This document shows positions 35,547-49,800 of a DNA stretch of 64,000 nt, in pieces. The notes under the pieces were generated by a model. The model searched no databases and was not told where the DNA came from. It saw only the letters and a list, made by a program, of their open reading frames with translations. Both the position numbers and the translations under genes were made by a program. The DNA comes from Spirodela intermedia (taxonomy: Eukaryota > Streptophyta > Magnoliopsida > Alismatales > Araceae), in assembly GCA_902729315.2 (NCBI GenBank), contig LR746265.1, positions 8,551,392 to 8,615,391 on the forward strand, written 5' to 3'. Each line of letters starts with the position of its first letter. The first letter of the stretch is position 1.

Positions 35547-37095
35547 GTGGTTTCCTATTATGACAAAAAAAGACATTATATTAACAAATAATAAAGGTAA
35601 AAATATTGTACTTGAAAATATTATCAATTTACTTAAAAATATTATACGTGTACTCTTAAAAAGGCAAAAATCTCATTTTATATGTGTAAAACTATATACA
35701 AATTTATATACAATATAGATTTGGCTCAAAAACATTTAATAGGGGTCGCATATAGAATTATGTAACTCTTAATTACAATTGTACATTAGACTACAGTCAA
35801 AATAGATAATAATTTGTTTCAATAAATAGTTTCCATGATTAATTCATCATCCTCATAAATCGACACACTTGTTAATACAATAACTTCCTACTTATGCTTA
35901 AAGTCCTAGTTTAGACAAGAAATTTATTTTCCACTCATCAATGGAATGAATCAAGATTTGACGATGGGTACATTTTTCTTCAAGTTTAGGAAAACATCTA
36001 GAGGGTGCAATGTATAAAAAGTATATACGATGACATTCATTCATGTGAATCATATAAGATTTAACTTTGTCAAGATATGCTTTTCAAATTGAAAACATTA
36101 CAAAGCATAACTATGCGACTTTTATTTCAAACTCCTCTTTATATACCCAATCTTCTATGAATCTAGATGCTTCTTAATTTTTAGATCATCACTAAAGAAA
36201 TCATACTTTTACTATGATGGGAACCAATTACGACATTACATTACTTTCAGTTTTGGACTACATGTGGTTCTAAACACATTATGGGGTGGATGTGTGTCCT
36301 TTGGTGGACACATAAGCTTCCAATACATAATTCTTATTTCTTCATAACTTTACATATTCTAATAAATAATTTTAATCATAGTGATTAGTAATTATAAATA
36401 TAACCTAAACTATCAAATTCGTGCCATTTAATCCAATACTTGTAGTGTTCATTTATTTACTGATAAAATTTTCATTTTGGTAAACTATAGTAATTATTCA
36501 TTGCAACTAATCATTATGATTGTATGAAATAATATTAGATTTCTTCCCTTTAATACTGTATTTTTATGTGCCAGCTTTCTTATAAAAAAGTAATATTCAT
36601 TATTTATGCATAAAATTTACATTTATCGGTCTAATAATTATTTCTGATAATTTGTAAGTGTGAACGTACTTAACCATATTATATTCCTGTACTCAATAGG
36701 TTACGTCCAAAGTGGTGCCATTTCCAAGGTGAATAGATAGTAGGTACAAAACATTTCTAAAGTTTAAATGTTGGCAATAAATGATACATATTCCTAGCAA
36801 GAGTAACTATGATATAAATATCTACTTATACTCACGCCCTCTAAATGATTGTCTTGTATTATTATCATTGATTGATATAGTTTCTGTTTTTGCATAAATA
36901 TTAATTACACACCTTTATCAATAGCTATGATTACATTAAAAAAGTATTATATTCATGCCCTTAATATGAGGCTTTTAAACTATCGTTTTCTTTATGAATA
37001 AATAATAACAATAATAATAAATAATTTAGTCATGAGATTTATGTTTTCTCAATTGGCACTTTACAGATTTTATTTATATTCTTACATGTACATGG
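35547..37095. other. Downstream flank of kinase copy K2
   Basis: AT-rich and nearly identical to the K1 flank from about 35700; more different before that, including an extra ATTATCAATTTACTTAAAA-type stretch near 35620. No gene is seen. Confidence 0.5.
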
Positions 37096-40000
37096 TCATG
37101 GTCTGTCATCAATCAAACATTTTATCCGTTTCTTTCTATGACACTCATCTTCTTCATTATTTACCTGCAATCTTCCACGTTTTTGGTGAACCTGTTGGAA
37201 ACATGGTCAGCCTATTTAACAACAGATGATAGAGCCATGAAAAAGAGATAAAACCATCTGACATAAAATAAAAATATGTGAGGTAATTTTAGTGATGTCA
37301 TGTTTGCAACCACCTTCAAAATTGCATCAATCCGAATGGTCTTTAACAGGGTGCAGGGGGGGCATATCAAGCTTCCAAAAAGAGAAATGAGCTTCGAGTA
37401 GGTGGGCTGCTCAACAAATTGTATCTTCTTCACTGCTTCAAGGAATTGTGCAAAAGGAGGGGGACAGCCACCACACAGCGTCTCGGGGGAGGTTACAGTC
37501 TTGTTCATGAAGACTAGAAACCTCTTGTCATTCCCCTACATAGTTGGCATAAGAATCAGCAAGTGATCAATCAAAGAGATGGGAGAACATGTACAAGTAG
37601 AGGTGAAAGCAAACCTGATAGCCTTCCCACGGCAGCCTTCCTTTAATCAAAAAAATCAGAGTGTAGGCCAATGACTCAAGATCATCTCTTCTACTCGCTG
37701 TGAGGCCTAAATGTGCATGGACGCTTGCATATCGTGTTGTGCCCCTAGGGAACATGAGATAGATAGTAAGGTAGGGGTAAGATTTTATGAATCCTCCTCT
37801 TAGCTAAGAATTTAGGGAAAAAATAGAATATCGTTTCCCAAAAAACCTGAAATTATCTGGCTGTTGGCATAAGCTGACATGCTGGCCTGACAAACTGTCC
37901 CTCCACATTGAAGCTGATTAAAATATTAATGACACCAATTAGCATTTGTACAGGCTCTGAACAAAGCACAAAAATATCACTGATGTTGATACAGACAGGG
38001 ACTTCTCAGTCAAGACGAATTTGTTTATATACTTGGAAAAACAAACCCTACTCTAAAATCAATAGGTGCGAAAGGTGAAAACAAGAAGTGATTGGAATGC
38101 AGCAACATACCCAGCCCAAAGTCGATGAGAAAAAGCTTCTTCTCCCCTGAGCTTCCGGGTTTACCCAACAATAAATTCTCTGGCTTGACGTCTCCATGCA
38201 CAAACCTGGCATGTTTTTTTTTTTGTGTGGGTGGAGGGAGGGAGGGGAGTGCACAAGGGAGCAATGAATTGATTACTGTGACCTTTGCAAAAATTTAATT
38301 GAAAAAATATCACACTGCCACAAAGCCATACGTACCCTTTTTGGTGTAGCTTCTCAAGGATGGATATTGCCTCCACAGCAATACAAGCCACCATATTTGG
38401 TGGCATTCTGTCCAAGGAGTTAGTCAAACTCAATAGCACAATTCTCAACAGAATATTGACTTTGAATATGAAGTCAAGATTATTTTCTTACACTTGCCCA
38501 ATGGATATGAACACATCCAGGAGACTTGGTCCAAGGATGTCCATGATCTGCAGCAATCATCATCAACAATATCATAATTAGCTTTCAATAAAAAACATAA
38601 TTCGAGGAAACAATAAAATGAAAGACTCTACGCCAACCATGACGAAATAATCTCCTTGGCGGCCCTTGTAGTGCACCCTAGGCAATCCATAGCATCCCTT
38701 GAGATGGCTAAAACCATATTCACAAAGTCAGATGAAGAACGTAGTTTTAGATCGACACAATACGTAATAAATTAGAGCAGTAGGGGGTGTCTTCTTACTC
38801 ATAAACTTGCCATTCATATGGGGGGCCAAATCTGCAACCCGTGCTATTTCTATGCTCAAACTTCAGTGCTACCTACACCCACCGCAGGAAAATGAAAGAG
38901 ACAACATAAAACAGCAGTATTTAAAGATTCCCTTGGCAGGAGTGATGGGAGGTTGAAACTAAACCTTAAAGGCATTGGGCCCATCGCCCTGAGATCCACC
39001 AGCCACCCTTCGTCCAATGTAGACCAGCCCAAAACCTCCTGCACCCAACATTCTCTCTACCTTGTATAATGGAGAATTTCCGACCTGCACCTGTCGATTT
39101 TGGATAGGACATTCCTATTGTCAAGATGTGATGTGCTTTGGGATGGAGAGAGAAAGCTCTCTACAGTCGCCGTCAAGGAAAGGAATGAGGGACGTCGAAG
39201 CATGTACCCGATCCGGGATGGGAGACATCCTCGCTTCCTCCTGTAGCCCGACAACCTCGTCCACACTTCCTCCCTCGATTCCAGCTGCTTTCTCAACAGG
39301 ACAGCCCGCCACCAAGTTCTGATGGTTTTTCTGGGTGGGGAATAACGCTCGGGAGAGCTGCAGGTACGGAGGGTGTTGTTTCCTGCCGGAAATCACCGGG
39401 TTCTTCTCCAGAAACTGGTCGATCGCTCAGCGATCCGAAAATCGAATGTGCCCCTTGATTCAACACGCTCACCCGTCACCGTCAATCGATAAACCTTGCT
39501 GAAATAATCTTTTCTCCTCCAGACGGTAACACTCATCCGTCCCCAAAGAGCAATCGGATGGAAGTCTAAAGAAGAAGATAGATCCCCCTACCCAGACCAA
39601 ACATCAAATCGAATCAGCAACGAAGCGGCAAAACAAATCGGAAGAAGGTAAATAAATAAGAGGAAGGAGGAAAGCCAGAGCTTTCTTCAGCAATCTCGCA
39701 CCACCCGCACCACCGCAGGCAACCGAAAGTCCAAATCAAAGAAAATAAAGATCCCATCCAAAGAGTCCACAAGAAGATGCCCCCGACACAGAAAATCACG
39801 AACCCATCGAAAGACGGCACTAGAACATAACCCCCGAATCAACGAAAGGCGAGAATTCGTCGAAAGACGGCACTAGAACATACCCGGAGCGGCCTTTCAG
39901 GGAAGCAGAAGCCTGGGAACGTACGACCTCTCCGTGAGGCGGCGCCGACCGTGACCTCGGCGTCTTCGGCGGTGGACTCCTCCGCCGGATGCGGCCTCCC

Positions 40001-40114
40001 ACTCTTCCTCCGGATTCGCGCACGAGAAAGGGTTCCAGAAGAACTCGACGGAGAGGAGAGGAGAAGGCGGCAGGCTGTCCGAACTCCGCCGTGCTTCGTA
40101 GAGCGAGGACGCAT
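37096..40114 (-). CDS. MLK/EL1-type casein kinase 1-like protein kinase, copy K2
   Basis: Same gene model as K1 shifted by exactly 23200. Exons on minus: 39884-40114, 39208-39357, 38965-39090, 38799-38872, 38638-38707, 38492-38547, 38336-38407, 38111-38205, 37847-37913, 37615-37744, 37314-37535, 37096-37191. I found no coding difference from K1. One clear change is C-to-T in the intron after the QKRGRL-proximal exon (37289, TTTTAGTG versus TTTCAGTG). About 462 residues with the glycine loop, [12 protein letters not shown] and IDFGLA. The C-terminal region of standard family members is missing. A processed CCT retrogene lies ~1.3 kb upstream of this copy. Confidence 0.8.
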
Positions 40115-40531
40115 CCACAGAAAGAAAGCGAGAGCAAGATAGAGTGAGAGAGAGCAGACAGACAAAGGGAGCGAGAAAAGGCGCGAAAGAAAGAGAGATC
40201 AATGACAGCCTTACTCTATCACCCGCTCTTCTTTCACGTTCTGCCATTAGGTACGGATCTCCAATTACATTTCTCTTTGAGGTCTGACGTAAATTGTGCC
40301 AATTTCTGTTCACGATGTCCGTTGAAATGTCGTCGAACCCGTGTGGGCCACGTGTCCCACATCTGCTTAAGTGTCATGCCAACTCGTCGGTTCTGCTTCC
40401 ACTGTCGACCTGTTGATGGTTTAACTTTTAGCCTCTGAATATTCCGGCCCATTGGGTCACTTGGCTCGGCCCAGCCCAACTCATTCTGATTTTCTTTTAT
40501 TTTAGACCTTTATATCAAAACCTCTTAGAAA
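40115..40531 (-). promoter_or_regulatory. 5' leader and promoter region of kinase K2
   Basis: Same features as at K1: GA-rich leader complement, G-box CACGTG (40349-40354), site-II motifs near 40442-40481. The match to K1 ends a little beyond, near 40550. Confidence 0.5.
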
Positions 40532-41412
40532 TTATGAGAAATTCTAGAAAATATCAAAAAATTCAGGATAAAATTTAGAAAATCCTAAAACTCACATAAA
40601 AATATTTCATGCATAATTATTTAAAATTAATTATCTTAAAATAATTTTAAAAATATTAAAATACATGTTTATGTATGAATGATCTGAATGCATACGAATT
40701 AAATGTAACATGTATTATTTCTGTTAATTTTATGCACTGAATATTGATAAATATAAGGTAAATACAGATAATGAAGACTTATCAACCACAACATAATAAC
40801 TAGACTAAGATGATCTAGTTCAATCGTTTTCATCCACAATATACTATCATTAGCCATTTATTGTCGCACCACATACCCATGAATACAACCTAAAACTCCT
40901 TCATACTTCAAAGAATAATGATCATGGTAAAGAATTCACCTATCTTTTTTTCATGAGATCCACACCCCTAATCTAGAGAAGGTAAACTTTTCTAATTGAC
41001 TTACCCTTTTAAAGGAGCATTAGGCTTTGTTCGTTTAATCATACGTGTTTGTGCAAATAATCAATGCAGCAAAAGTTTTAAAATATTCAGAACATTTTTG
41101 AATTTTTTTGTTCTCCCCCCTACTTGAATGATGCATTATCTCTAATGCATGCAAAAGTCTTTAATGCATGTGAGAGAAGGGAAAAGGGAAGAAAATTCTG
41201 GTTTTTATGCCCCATCTACTACACTATTGCCCTTGAATGGTTCTCTAACTAAAGCACTCGACCAATAAAATATGTCCTAAACAAAAGCTAGTAAGGAAAT
41301 GATAGTTCTCCTCATGATAAAATATGTGCATACACACAAATAGATCAAGTCCTCAAATATTTGCTAGAGACCAACCAATCACCTCTCTCTATGTCCTAAG
41401 TACATCAAGTAA
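40532..41412 (-). repeat. Flank derived from another LTR element (type beta) next to K2
   Basis: Homologous to 23148-24000, with a small deletion near 41155 (ATGCAAAAGTCTTTAATGC) that removes the C-rich AACCTCCCCC block. No gene is seen. Confidence 0.5.
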
Positions 41413-41423
41413 TCTATTCTCTT
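41413..41423. repeat. Target site duplication of CCT retrocopy (left)
   Basis: TCTATTCTCTT, repeated at 43203-43213. Empty sites in the paralogous flanks (near 18270, 23980 and 61717) carry it once. Confidence 0.85.
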
Positions 41424-43202
41424 TTTTTTTTTTTTTTTAAGAAAGAATGCATCTCCTGATGCTTCTGGATTTGGAATGCAAAGGTGGAAACAGAGCAGAA
41501 GGTTGCCTACCAGGATTCTTCAGATGAGAGAATTAGAGTGAGTCGATCCCTCTGGAAGCGAGACGAGGAAGAAAGGATCGTGCATGAAAATGGCAACAAC
41601 ACAAGAACAGAGAAGATAACTCAAGTGAAACGAAGACAGAACAGGGAAAACCACGAGCGCTGTTCCATCCCATTCAAAAAAAAAAGGGTGTTCTTTCTAG
41701 ATGTGATCTCTACCACATCTGCAGAATGCAGGACGTCTACCTGACAGTGACGATGTCATCGATCTTCAGGATCATTCTGACGCACTCTGTCGCCAAAGTG
41801 ACGGCACTGGTGCTGACAAGAAGAGGCTGAACGACGTTCTCCTCCAAGATGTTTGTGATCTGCCCCTTCCTGACGTTGATTCCGGCGTTGATCTCCCCCT
41901 GGGCGTGCCTGTTCCTCAGCTCCGTCACGATGACCACGGGATTCAGGCCTGCGTTTTCAGCCAAGGTGTATGGGATGACCTCGAGGGATTCTGCAAATTC
42001 CTTGACACAGTAGCTTTCCATCCCCCTGAGTTCCTTCGACCAAGCCCCGAGCTGCCTTGACAGCTCGATCTCTGGCGCACCGCCGCCCGCAATTAAGAAC
42101 TTCTTGTTGACCAGACATCTGACCACACAAAGCGCGTCGTGGAGGCTCCTCTCTGCCTCGTCAATCATCAGCTGGTTGGATCCCCTCACAAGTACGGTTG
42201 TGGTCTTTCCCATTTCCTTAATGCCCGTAATTTTCACGATCTTCCCATCCCCAACAGACACCTCCTCCACGCAGTCGGCAAATCCAAGCTTTTCCTCCCG
42301 GAAATGCTCGACATTGGCAATTGGCAAGCAGTTCAAGGTCTTAGTGACGAACTCGATATCGTCCCGTTCCACGTCCTTGATCACTAGGATCTTCGCCTTG
42401 GCGAGGTAATGTAGCGACAGATCAGTCACAGCATCCCTCAAAATGCTCTTCTGAATTAGTAGAACATTGCAGCCCGTAGCCTTGATCTTCTTGATGATCC
42501 CAAGGATGTAGTTGCGTTCCTCCTTGAGAATCCTGTCCATTTGAGTGTAGTCTGAGACAACAATACTTTGCTCGATATCGGTCTTGGGCGGCGAGATCTG
42601 AAACTGGATCACCGCGATTTTAGCGTTCTCAACCCTACCAGGCCCTCCGGCCGAGTGACTTACTTTCTTGTCGAAGACGAGGCCCTTGACAAGCTCTGTA
42701 TCATCGACAGTGCCTCCTAGCTTCTTCACGATTTTAATATCCCGGAGGTCGACGAGATCAGGACGTGCAGGATCCACCACAGAGAGCACGGAGTCGACGG
42801 CGAGCGGCGCGAGCAGAGATGAGTACTGGCTCACAACCTTGCTATTGAGGGAAGTGGCTGCGGACTTGACAAGCGACTCGCGATCCGAGAGCTCGAGGGG
42901 CACGGACATGGACTGTAAGATGTCGACGGCCTTGGCGCAGCTCTTATGGATGGCGTCGGAAATGGTAGTCGGGTGGATCCCGCGAGAGAGAAGAGACTGG
43001 CAAGCGGCCAGGAAGGCCCCGGCAAGCACGACGACGGTGGTGGTCCCATCCCCAGCGGCGGCGTCCTGGGAGCGGGAGAGCTCCACGAGCATCTTCGCGG
43101 CGGGCTGGAGAACCTCCATCTTGTTGAGTATGGTGGCGCCGTCGTTGGTGATGATGACCTCACCGCTGGCGGAGGCGATCATCTTGTCCATCCCCTTGAT
43201 CC
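41424..43202 (-). mobile_element. Processed retrocopy of a CCT delta mRNA (1779 bp)
   Basis: On the minus strand: a 5'-truncated coding sequence without introns, ~300 bp of 3' untranslated sequence (41439-41736), and a poly(A) tail seen as a T run at 41424-41438. It is flanked by 11-bp direct repeats. These are the marks of LINE-mediated retroposition of a spliced mRNA. Confidence 0.9.
41737..43191 (-). pseudogene. CCT4: CCT/TRiC chaperonin subunit delta, 5'-truncated retrocopy with open frame
   Basis: CCT delta is one of eight subunits of the cytosolic chaperonin that folds actin, tubulin and other proteins using ATP. This frame encodes 484 residues from MDKMI to the family C-terminus [11 protein letters not shown]. 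Visible group II chaperonin motifs: NDGATIL near residue 16, AGDGTTT near residue 47 (ATP site, catalytic Asp), and GGGAPEIEL near residue 366. Full-length plant CCT delta is about 536 residues, so ~50 N-terminal residues, including the first beta strand and part of the nucleotide pocket, are missing. In-frame sequence upstream of the first ATG reaches a stop within five codons, at the insertion border. The absence of stops or frameshifts suggests a young copy. It carries no promoter of its own, and expression is unknown. GC-rich third positions contrast with the surrounding AT-rich repeats. Confidence 0.9.
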
Positions 43203-43213
43203 TCTATTCTCTT
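43203..43213. repeat. Target site duplication of CCT retrocopy (right)
   Basis: Second TCTATTCTCTT, followed by the normal flank GATCCTTAGACAAATACG. Confidence 0.85.
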
Positions 43214-43293
43214 GATCCTTAGACAAATACGATGATATAATCATTGGATAAGTTTGATGTTAATCAAAAAATATATACTTTAATGAAGATATT

Positions 43294-43705
43294 GATAAGT
43301 TTTCATTATCATGAGTTAATAATTAATTAATAATATAGTTTTAATCTAAACTCTTGATAAATAGACTTATATTTATGTCAAATTATAAAAAATAGTTTTT
43401 AATTGATTAATTTGGCTAATTATGAAAGCTTATGTGAATTTATATAATTTTAATAATCTTATTTTTGAGATAAATAAAGAGAAATAAAATTAAAAGATAG
43501 AAGAAAGAGAAAACTTGCCACCTAGTCAAGCCCACAAACAGGTTGGAAGTATAGATACGTGGAACCATGAGTAAGGGCTTGAGCGGCTAAAGACTAACTG
43601 ATAGGGGGACACATGTGCGTCACTTCCCTTCCACATCATCAATGGCTAGTCGGGCATGTGACAAAGAGTGGCCGTACACATGTGAGAAAGGGATACATTG
43701 ATTAT
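43294..43705 (+). repeat. Plus-sense LTR, left part, interrupted by element C
   Basis: Begins TGATAAGTTTTCATTATC and ends with ATTAT (43701-43705). Confidence 0.85.
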
Positions 43706-46700
43706 TGACGTGACTTAGTTGTTGTATTGTAAATCACGCAAATTTAAAATTTATAAAACTAGAAAATATGAATTTTTGGATATTTAGAAATATTTCTGAA
43801 TAAATATATCAATTATAATTCAATAAAACTTTCAAAAATAGCAGTAATTTTCTAGGTCGATTAGAGGGATGTAATATAATATCTAGTAATTTTTTAGAAT
43901 TGTCCTCAAAGAATATTATTTTCTATGAATTTGATACTAGTAAATGAAAAATAAATATATTTAAAATTCACAAAAAAAAGAAATAAGGGTTCGGATATTA
44001 GGATGATGTCAGCACCTCGCGAATGCAAATCTGGCAGAAATAGAGTTCTGCCCAATGATTCTTACGTAAATGATTATAGACGATTTAATTGATTAAATTA
44101 AGATTTGGAAAATCTAAAAGAATTATAATGAAATGAAGTATATCTTAGTAAATTTAAAATCAACAAGTTATCACTAAATGAAACAAAAATTAAGTTGAAA
44201 GTAGGAAAATAGAGTTCCAACATCGCAGCGGTGATGCGTCGGTGATGTACCAGAATCCTGAGCGCCTACAACCTTGAAGGCTCTCCTTGGACAAAGACAA
44301 CATAGGCAATCTCTAGATCTCTTTGCGAAGTCTAGAGATCAATGAAATGGGTCATCAAATCATCTCCGGTGGCTGTCACCTAATGGAGAGGAGCTGGATG
44401 GAGGTGGGGCGCGTGTCAAGAAGCTTCATCCTCAGGTCTGCATCACAAGAGGAGGCTCTACATCGCATCTGGTATGCTCTCAAAAAGTGGGGACTCATCT
44501 CCTAGCGGATCGTCTTCTTCTCGACGACAGCTTGTTTGTCGATCAATCGGAGATTAGTTACTCGATGGATTTGCAATTCTTTTATCACAAATCATTCAAT
44601 AATTTTAGTAACAATACTCTGTGAATTGCATTTGATGAGATTTTTGTCGATGATCTAGCGATTCTAGTTGCTTAATCCTTCACCGATGGTTTACAGGAAA
44701 GTCACAATAATCAGATAAACAAAATATGAATTTTCACTTTCGAACCTATGCCAATTGCCCCCATGCCCTTTCTGAGAGGTGTGACGCAGGTTAAAGAAGT
44801 CTCACATCGGTTGTGCGCCGAAATTTCTGATGAATATATAGTAATACTACATTTTTGATGAAGTATTTTTCTTGCATGTGTACGACCACTCCTTGCCCCA
44901 CAACCGGCTGGCCACTAGTGACGTGGAAGGGGGGTGGTGCACACGTGCCCAATCGGTCCAAGCCACTTGAGCCTCTGCTCGCGGCTACTCCCCAACTGCA
45001 CTTCTGACCCGCTTGCAGGCTTGGCTGGCCGGTGGGTTCCCCATTTGTCTTATTTTTATTTTAATTTCTTTTCTTCATTTATCTCAAAAGTAAGACTATA
45101 AAAATTATATAAAATCATATAAAATCACATAATTACCTAAAAATTCACATTAATTAATTGAAAACTACTTTTCACACTTTAACACAAATATAAGTTATTT
45201 ATCATGAGTTAAGGTGAAAACTATATTATTTACTAATTATTAACTCATAATAATGAAGACTTATCACACCTCCAACTTAAATCATTGCTAGTCTCTTTGC
45301 AATAGAATTACGAATTCTTTTTTTACAAATCTCAAACATCATATTTCAATACATAAAAATAAAAAAAAATACAATCAGAAATGATGCACCTTTAGACACT
45401 TTGGATTCTTATATCAAGTATTTAAGAATGATGTCAAGCACTTAAATATTTAAGCACTCCTTAGAATAACAATCTAGACTTCACTTCTTCTATTCACATC
45501 TCTATCATTTCTTCACTCATAGATATATTTACAAGATGTTTTAATTGTCAATACTCATCTAAGAATATATATTGATCTTACATTTAATTTTTTCCATGGC
45601 TTAATTTTTGAAGTTTACACTATATTTCTTCTTTTTCTTTTTTTTTTATATATATAGTGGATAAGTAGCTTTTCTCGTAGATAAATTTCGACACTAAGAA
45701 TGATGTCTCACATCCTCCATGTGTACTATTCATTTTCAAGGCTTTCACTTTATCCACTTATTTTGTAGTAAGTATTTTTCTATGCACGATTTTCGACAAT
45801 GAGAATGATGTATCACACCCTCCATGTGTACTCTTCATTTTTAGATTTTTCACATTGTTCTCTCTTTCTTCTTTTTTTCGAGATAAGTGATTTCTCCTCA
45901 CAAGTCCTATAAATCGGGGTGTAAAAATCTCCATTAAACTCAAATGATCAATCAAATTTTCACATTAAGTAACTATTATCCATCAAGATCATGAAGTGAA
46001 AATCTGTAAAATCAAATCCTTGTTATCTATCATGTATCCAAGGAGTATTCTAACATTTCATGCTACTAGATTATTCTTTTGACTCAATAATAATCTTCCT
46101 AGTATCTTTTGGTATCAATCAATCTAATTGATTTAATTTTTCATACATACAATATGATGTAAGAAATTTGTAAATTAGATAGTTTTGACAGTTCTGTTTT
46201 CTATTTTTAGTTCTATTGTTAGCAACAATAAATTTGTCAAAAAGAAATCAAAACTATCATCTTTATAGTTGTAATTTTGAATTTCAGTAATATACATCTA
46301 GGGGATTGAAATGTGAGAAAAAGGTCTCTACAATGTCAAATTTTGGGCTATTTTTTGTCTGCTATTTTTGAGTTTGTTGTTCTTGACAGAAAACTAGAAA
46401 ATAGATATTGTAGTTTATCAAATTTTATTTTATTTTTATTTTTTCAGTTGCTATTCTAATACAAACACATTTTTAATTGTCCTATAGCATAAATTAATAA
46501 TGAATACTTCACCCCCCAACTTAAAAATTACATTGTCAATGACACAGAAAAATCGAAACAGAATATGCAGAAAATATAATTTTCAAGTGAAGCATGCATA
46601 TGTGCAAAGTTAAGCATTAAAATTTTTCATAAATGATAAGGCTCAGAAAGACATCACCTAAACCTCGTTTTTGATTTTCTACTTCATCTTACACTCCTCC

Positions 46701-46856
46701 TCTTGCACTTTTTCGAAAAAACAAATACAGAAACAAGTACTACAAAATTCTAAGAAAATAGAGCTTCGAAAAAAAGTCAAACATAATGAAATAAAAACGA
46801 TGGGTTGCCTCCCATGTAGTGCTGAATTTAGTGTCTTCAACTAGACAACTCTTAGA

Positions 46857-49800
46857 TCATATAAGATGATCTATGACCATCAAAATATATTTGTATCCCA
46901 AGGTAAGTTTCATGATATTCTTTTTCAGATTTAGCATAAATTCATATACTTCATATATATACCTTGACATACTTTCAGCCAAAACAAAATAGAAATTAAC
47001 AAAATTTTCCCAAAAATAATATTTCCATTTTGAAAAGAATCTTTCCTCATTTCTATCTTTTTTTGTAAGACTCTCATTCATTAATAAATACTTTCTATTA
47101 ATAGACCATAAAATGTGATCATGCCATAAAATGTGAAATATTTCAAGCTTAGAAATAATTCTAATGGGCTGTGGGTATTGAAGGATGGAAGGATTGTCTT
47201 CTTTAATCTCAGATCTAATGAATTTAGTAAAATTCAAATTTGCTCCTCCAAAATTATCTCTATATTCATATTCATTATTTTCGTTTCTCCTCATTAGTTG
47301 AATCAACTCTTTCTAGCTTTTCGTTTCTCAACTCATCAAATTCTTCATCTTCTCAAGAGCTATCTTTTAATTTTGGTATATGATATACATCATCATCCTC
47401 ACTATCAACATCCATGGCTACAAAATTATGATTAGATTTATTAATTTCGTCTCCTACATCTCCCAAATCAACTGATTTTTCCTCACCTGAAATATGTTTT
47501 TCTTCATTTCTGTCCTTACTCCCTTCTACTAAAATTTGGATGATTTTCCATGATCAACTATTGTTTCTTCATTTAAGGGCTCTTTCTCCTCATCATCCTC
47601 ACTATATTCCTTCATCAAGTATGAGCAATAAATGATTTTATTCAAATTTTCTACTACTATATTTTTGGCCTTAATATTCTTATTTACTTCTAATGGATCA
47701 TCGATTTCTTCTAATAGTTGGAAATAAAGATCAGGTAAAATATTATCACTCAATGTATTCACTATCCTAACATTTTCATTTTGTGAGTTTTTTCCTAGAT
47801 TTATGCTACTAGACTCTTCTTACTGAAATCCTATTGTTGGGTGGTTCTCTGAATTTTCTATGGGCTAACTAGGTAGCTGTCCCTCTTCTCTCTTATTCCC
47901 AAAAGCCTCTATAATTTATTTCTAGTGTAGCGTCATTTGATTCATAGTTTGTTGCATTATTTGGCTCATTTGCTATGTCATTTCTATAGCATCAGGTTGG
48001 ATTTGAAAGGACCAAGTTTTTTGAAATCTATGTTCCTATTTTAGACGAAATTCAAAATTTGAATTGGATCTAAGTGCTTCTGGATTTTAAATATTATTTG
48101 TGTTTCTCCACCAAAAATTATTCTCCCAATTAGGATTATAAGAATTAAAAAAATATTTCTTATTTTTACTAAAATCGTGGGGTACCTACAGTTTTTCTTG
48201 CCTATGATGATATTGAAATTCGAAAGGATCATTTTCATCATACATAGGACATGTACTATTTGAATTAAATTGAGGGTTAAGAGGCTTTCTAATATTGTCA
48301 ATAAGTAAATCAAGTTTTTTTAATCTTTGATTAATCTGATTAACCTCATTTGTAAATTTAGAATCATCATCATGATGTAATTCATAAATTCCTTTCTTCT
48401 TATCCCTGTCATATAATTCGAAAGAGGCTTGATCTCTAGAATTTTTACTTAAATTCTCATAAAAATTGTAAATCTCATCAGGGGTTTTCTCTATCAAAGC
48501 TCCTCCACATATAGAATCAACCATATTTCTATGTTGTTCTAATAATCCATCATAAAAAATTCTATTGAGTTGCCACTTAGGTATAATATGATGAGGACAC
48601 TTTCTAAGTAAATCTTTAAATATTTCCTATGTCTCATGTAAACTTTCTCCTAATCTTTGAGGAAAACTCCATATATGTTTTCTCATATTTGAGTTTTTCC
48701 TAAGGCATAAAATTTTCAAAGAAAGATCTGCTCTATGTCTTTCTAGCTAGTTTTTTTTTTTTTTTAAAGAAAGAAAATTTGATTCAGTGATAAAAGTTTG
48801 ACCTCATTTTGAGGTTACATAAGTGAGATCTCATTCGCACAAGGGGCAAGGATGACATGGAAAATTAAAGACCTTTTTTGAAGAGGGGATGTGATAATAC
48901 TGGAGATAGACTCCAATGCGCTCATCATATTTGAAGAAGGTGGTTGATTTACATTGGGCTGAAGGAGCCTTTGAGTTCATGAAAGTTGGAAGATCTGCTC
49001 AACAATAGTAGGACGTGTAGACCTCTATGTTGTGCGTCATGCGGTGTTCCTGCAAGACAAGAGTTTGTTGTAGTAAGTAGTTCTAAGAAATAAATAAAAT
49101 GGTATAAAGTAGTGAGAAAAGAGTAGTTAGGGCAGTGAGGAGGATAGAACTATGCTGGAGCATGACAATAAGCCCAAATATGAACTTGCCTTCCTAGTGT
49201 TGCATGCGTCTAATCTCTCTGGCCAAGATCTTGTTAGTACCATCAGTTGCCGTACTTCCTCGAAGTAGGTAAGAGACCTTTCACCCCATGAGGAATGACT
49301 TGGTCTCTTTTTCTAACTCTTTTCTTTTCTCTTATTCTCTCTCTCTTCTTTCTCTCTCCTTGAGAGACTCTTCTTTTACCCTCCACTAATGCCCATTATT
49401 TGGTGTACAAGAGTAATTCCCTTTGGAGTATTAGGTTAGTGATTAAGGGAAGGGAAGTAGGTTGCCTACTTTTTTTTTTTTTTTTTTTTTGGGGGGGGGC
49501 CTTTCCTTCACCCTCCACTAATTGTCTATGATGGGCTAGTGATTCCGGGAAAAGAAGTAGGCTGTCTCTTTTTTTCTTCTTTTTTTTTTTTTTTTTTTTC
49601 AAGAGAGAGAAAGGGAGGGAGAAAGAAATAGAGAATCGAGAGAGAGAGAGAGGAGAGAGGGTCAATCCTATGGAAATAGATCTTTACCTTCTCATGGGTT
49701 CAAGCTGGCTGATGGTACTAATGAGATCTTGAGAGAGATACTAGGTTGACGATTCACAACTAGTTTGGCAGGTTTGATGTGCTATAGACCTATAGTTCAA

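Noticed and set aside
42668-43222. A 184-codon plus-strand frame across the CCT retrocopy
   Set aside because: It is the antisense shadow of the GC-rich CCT coding sequence.
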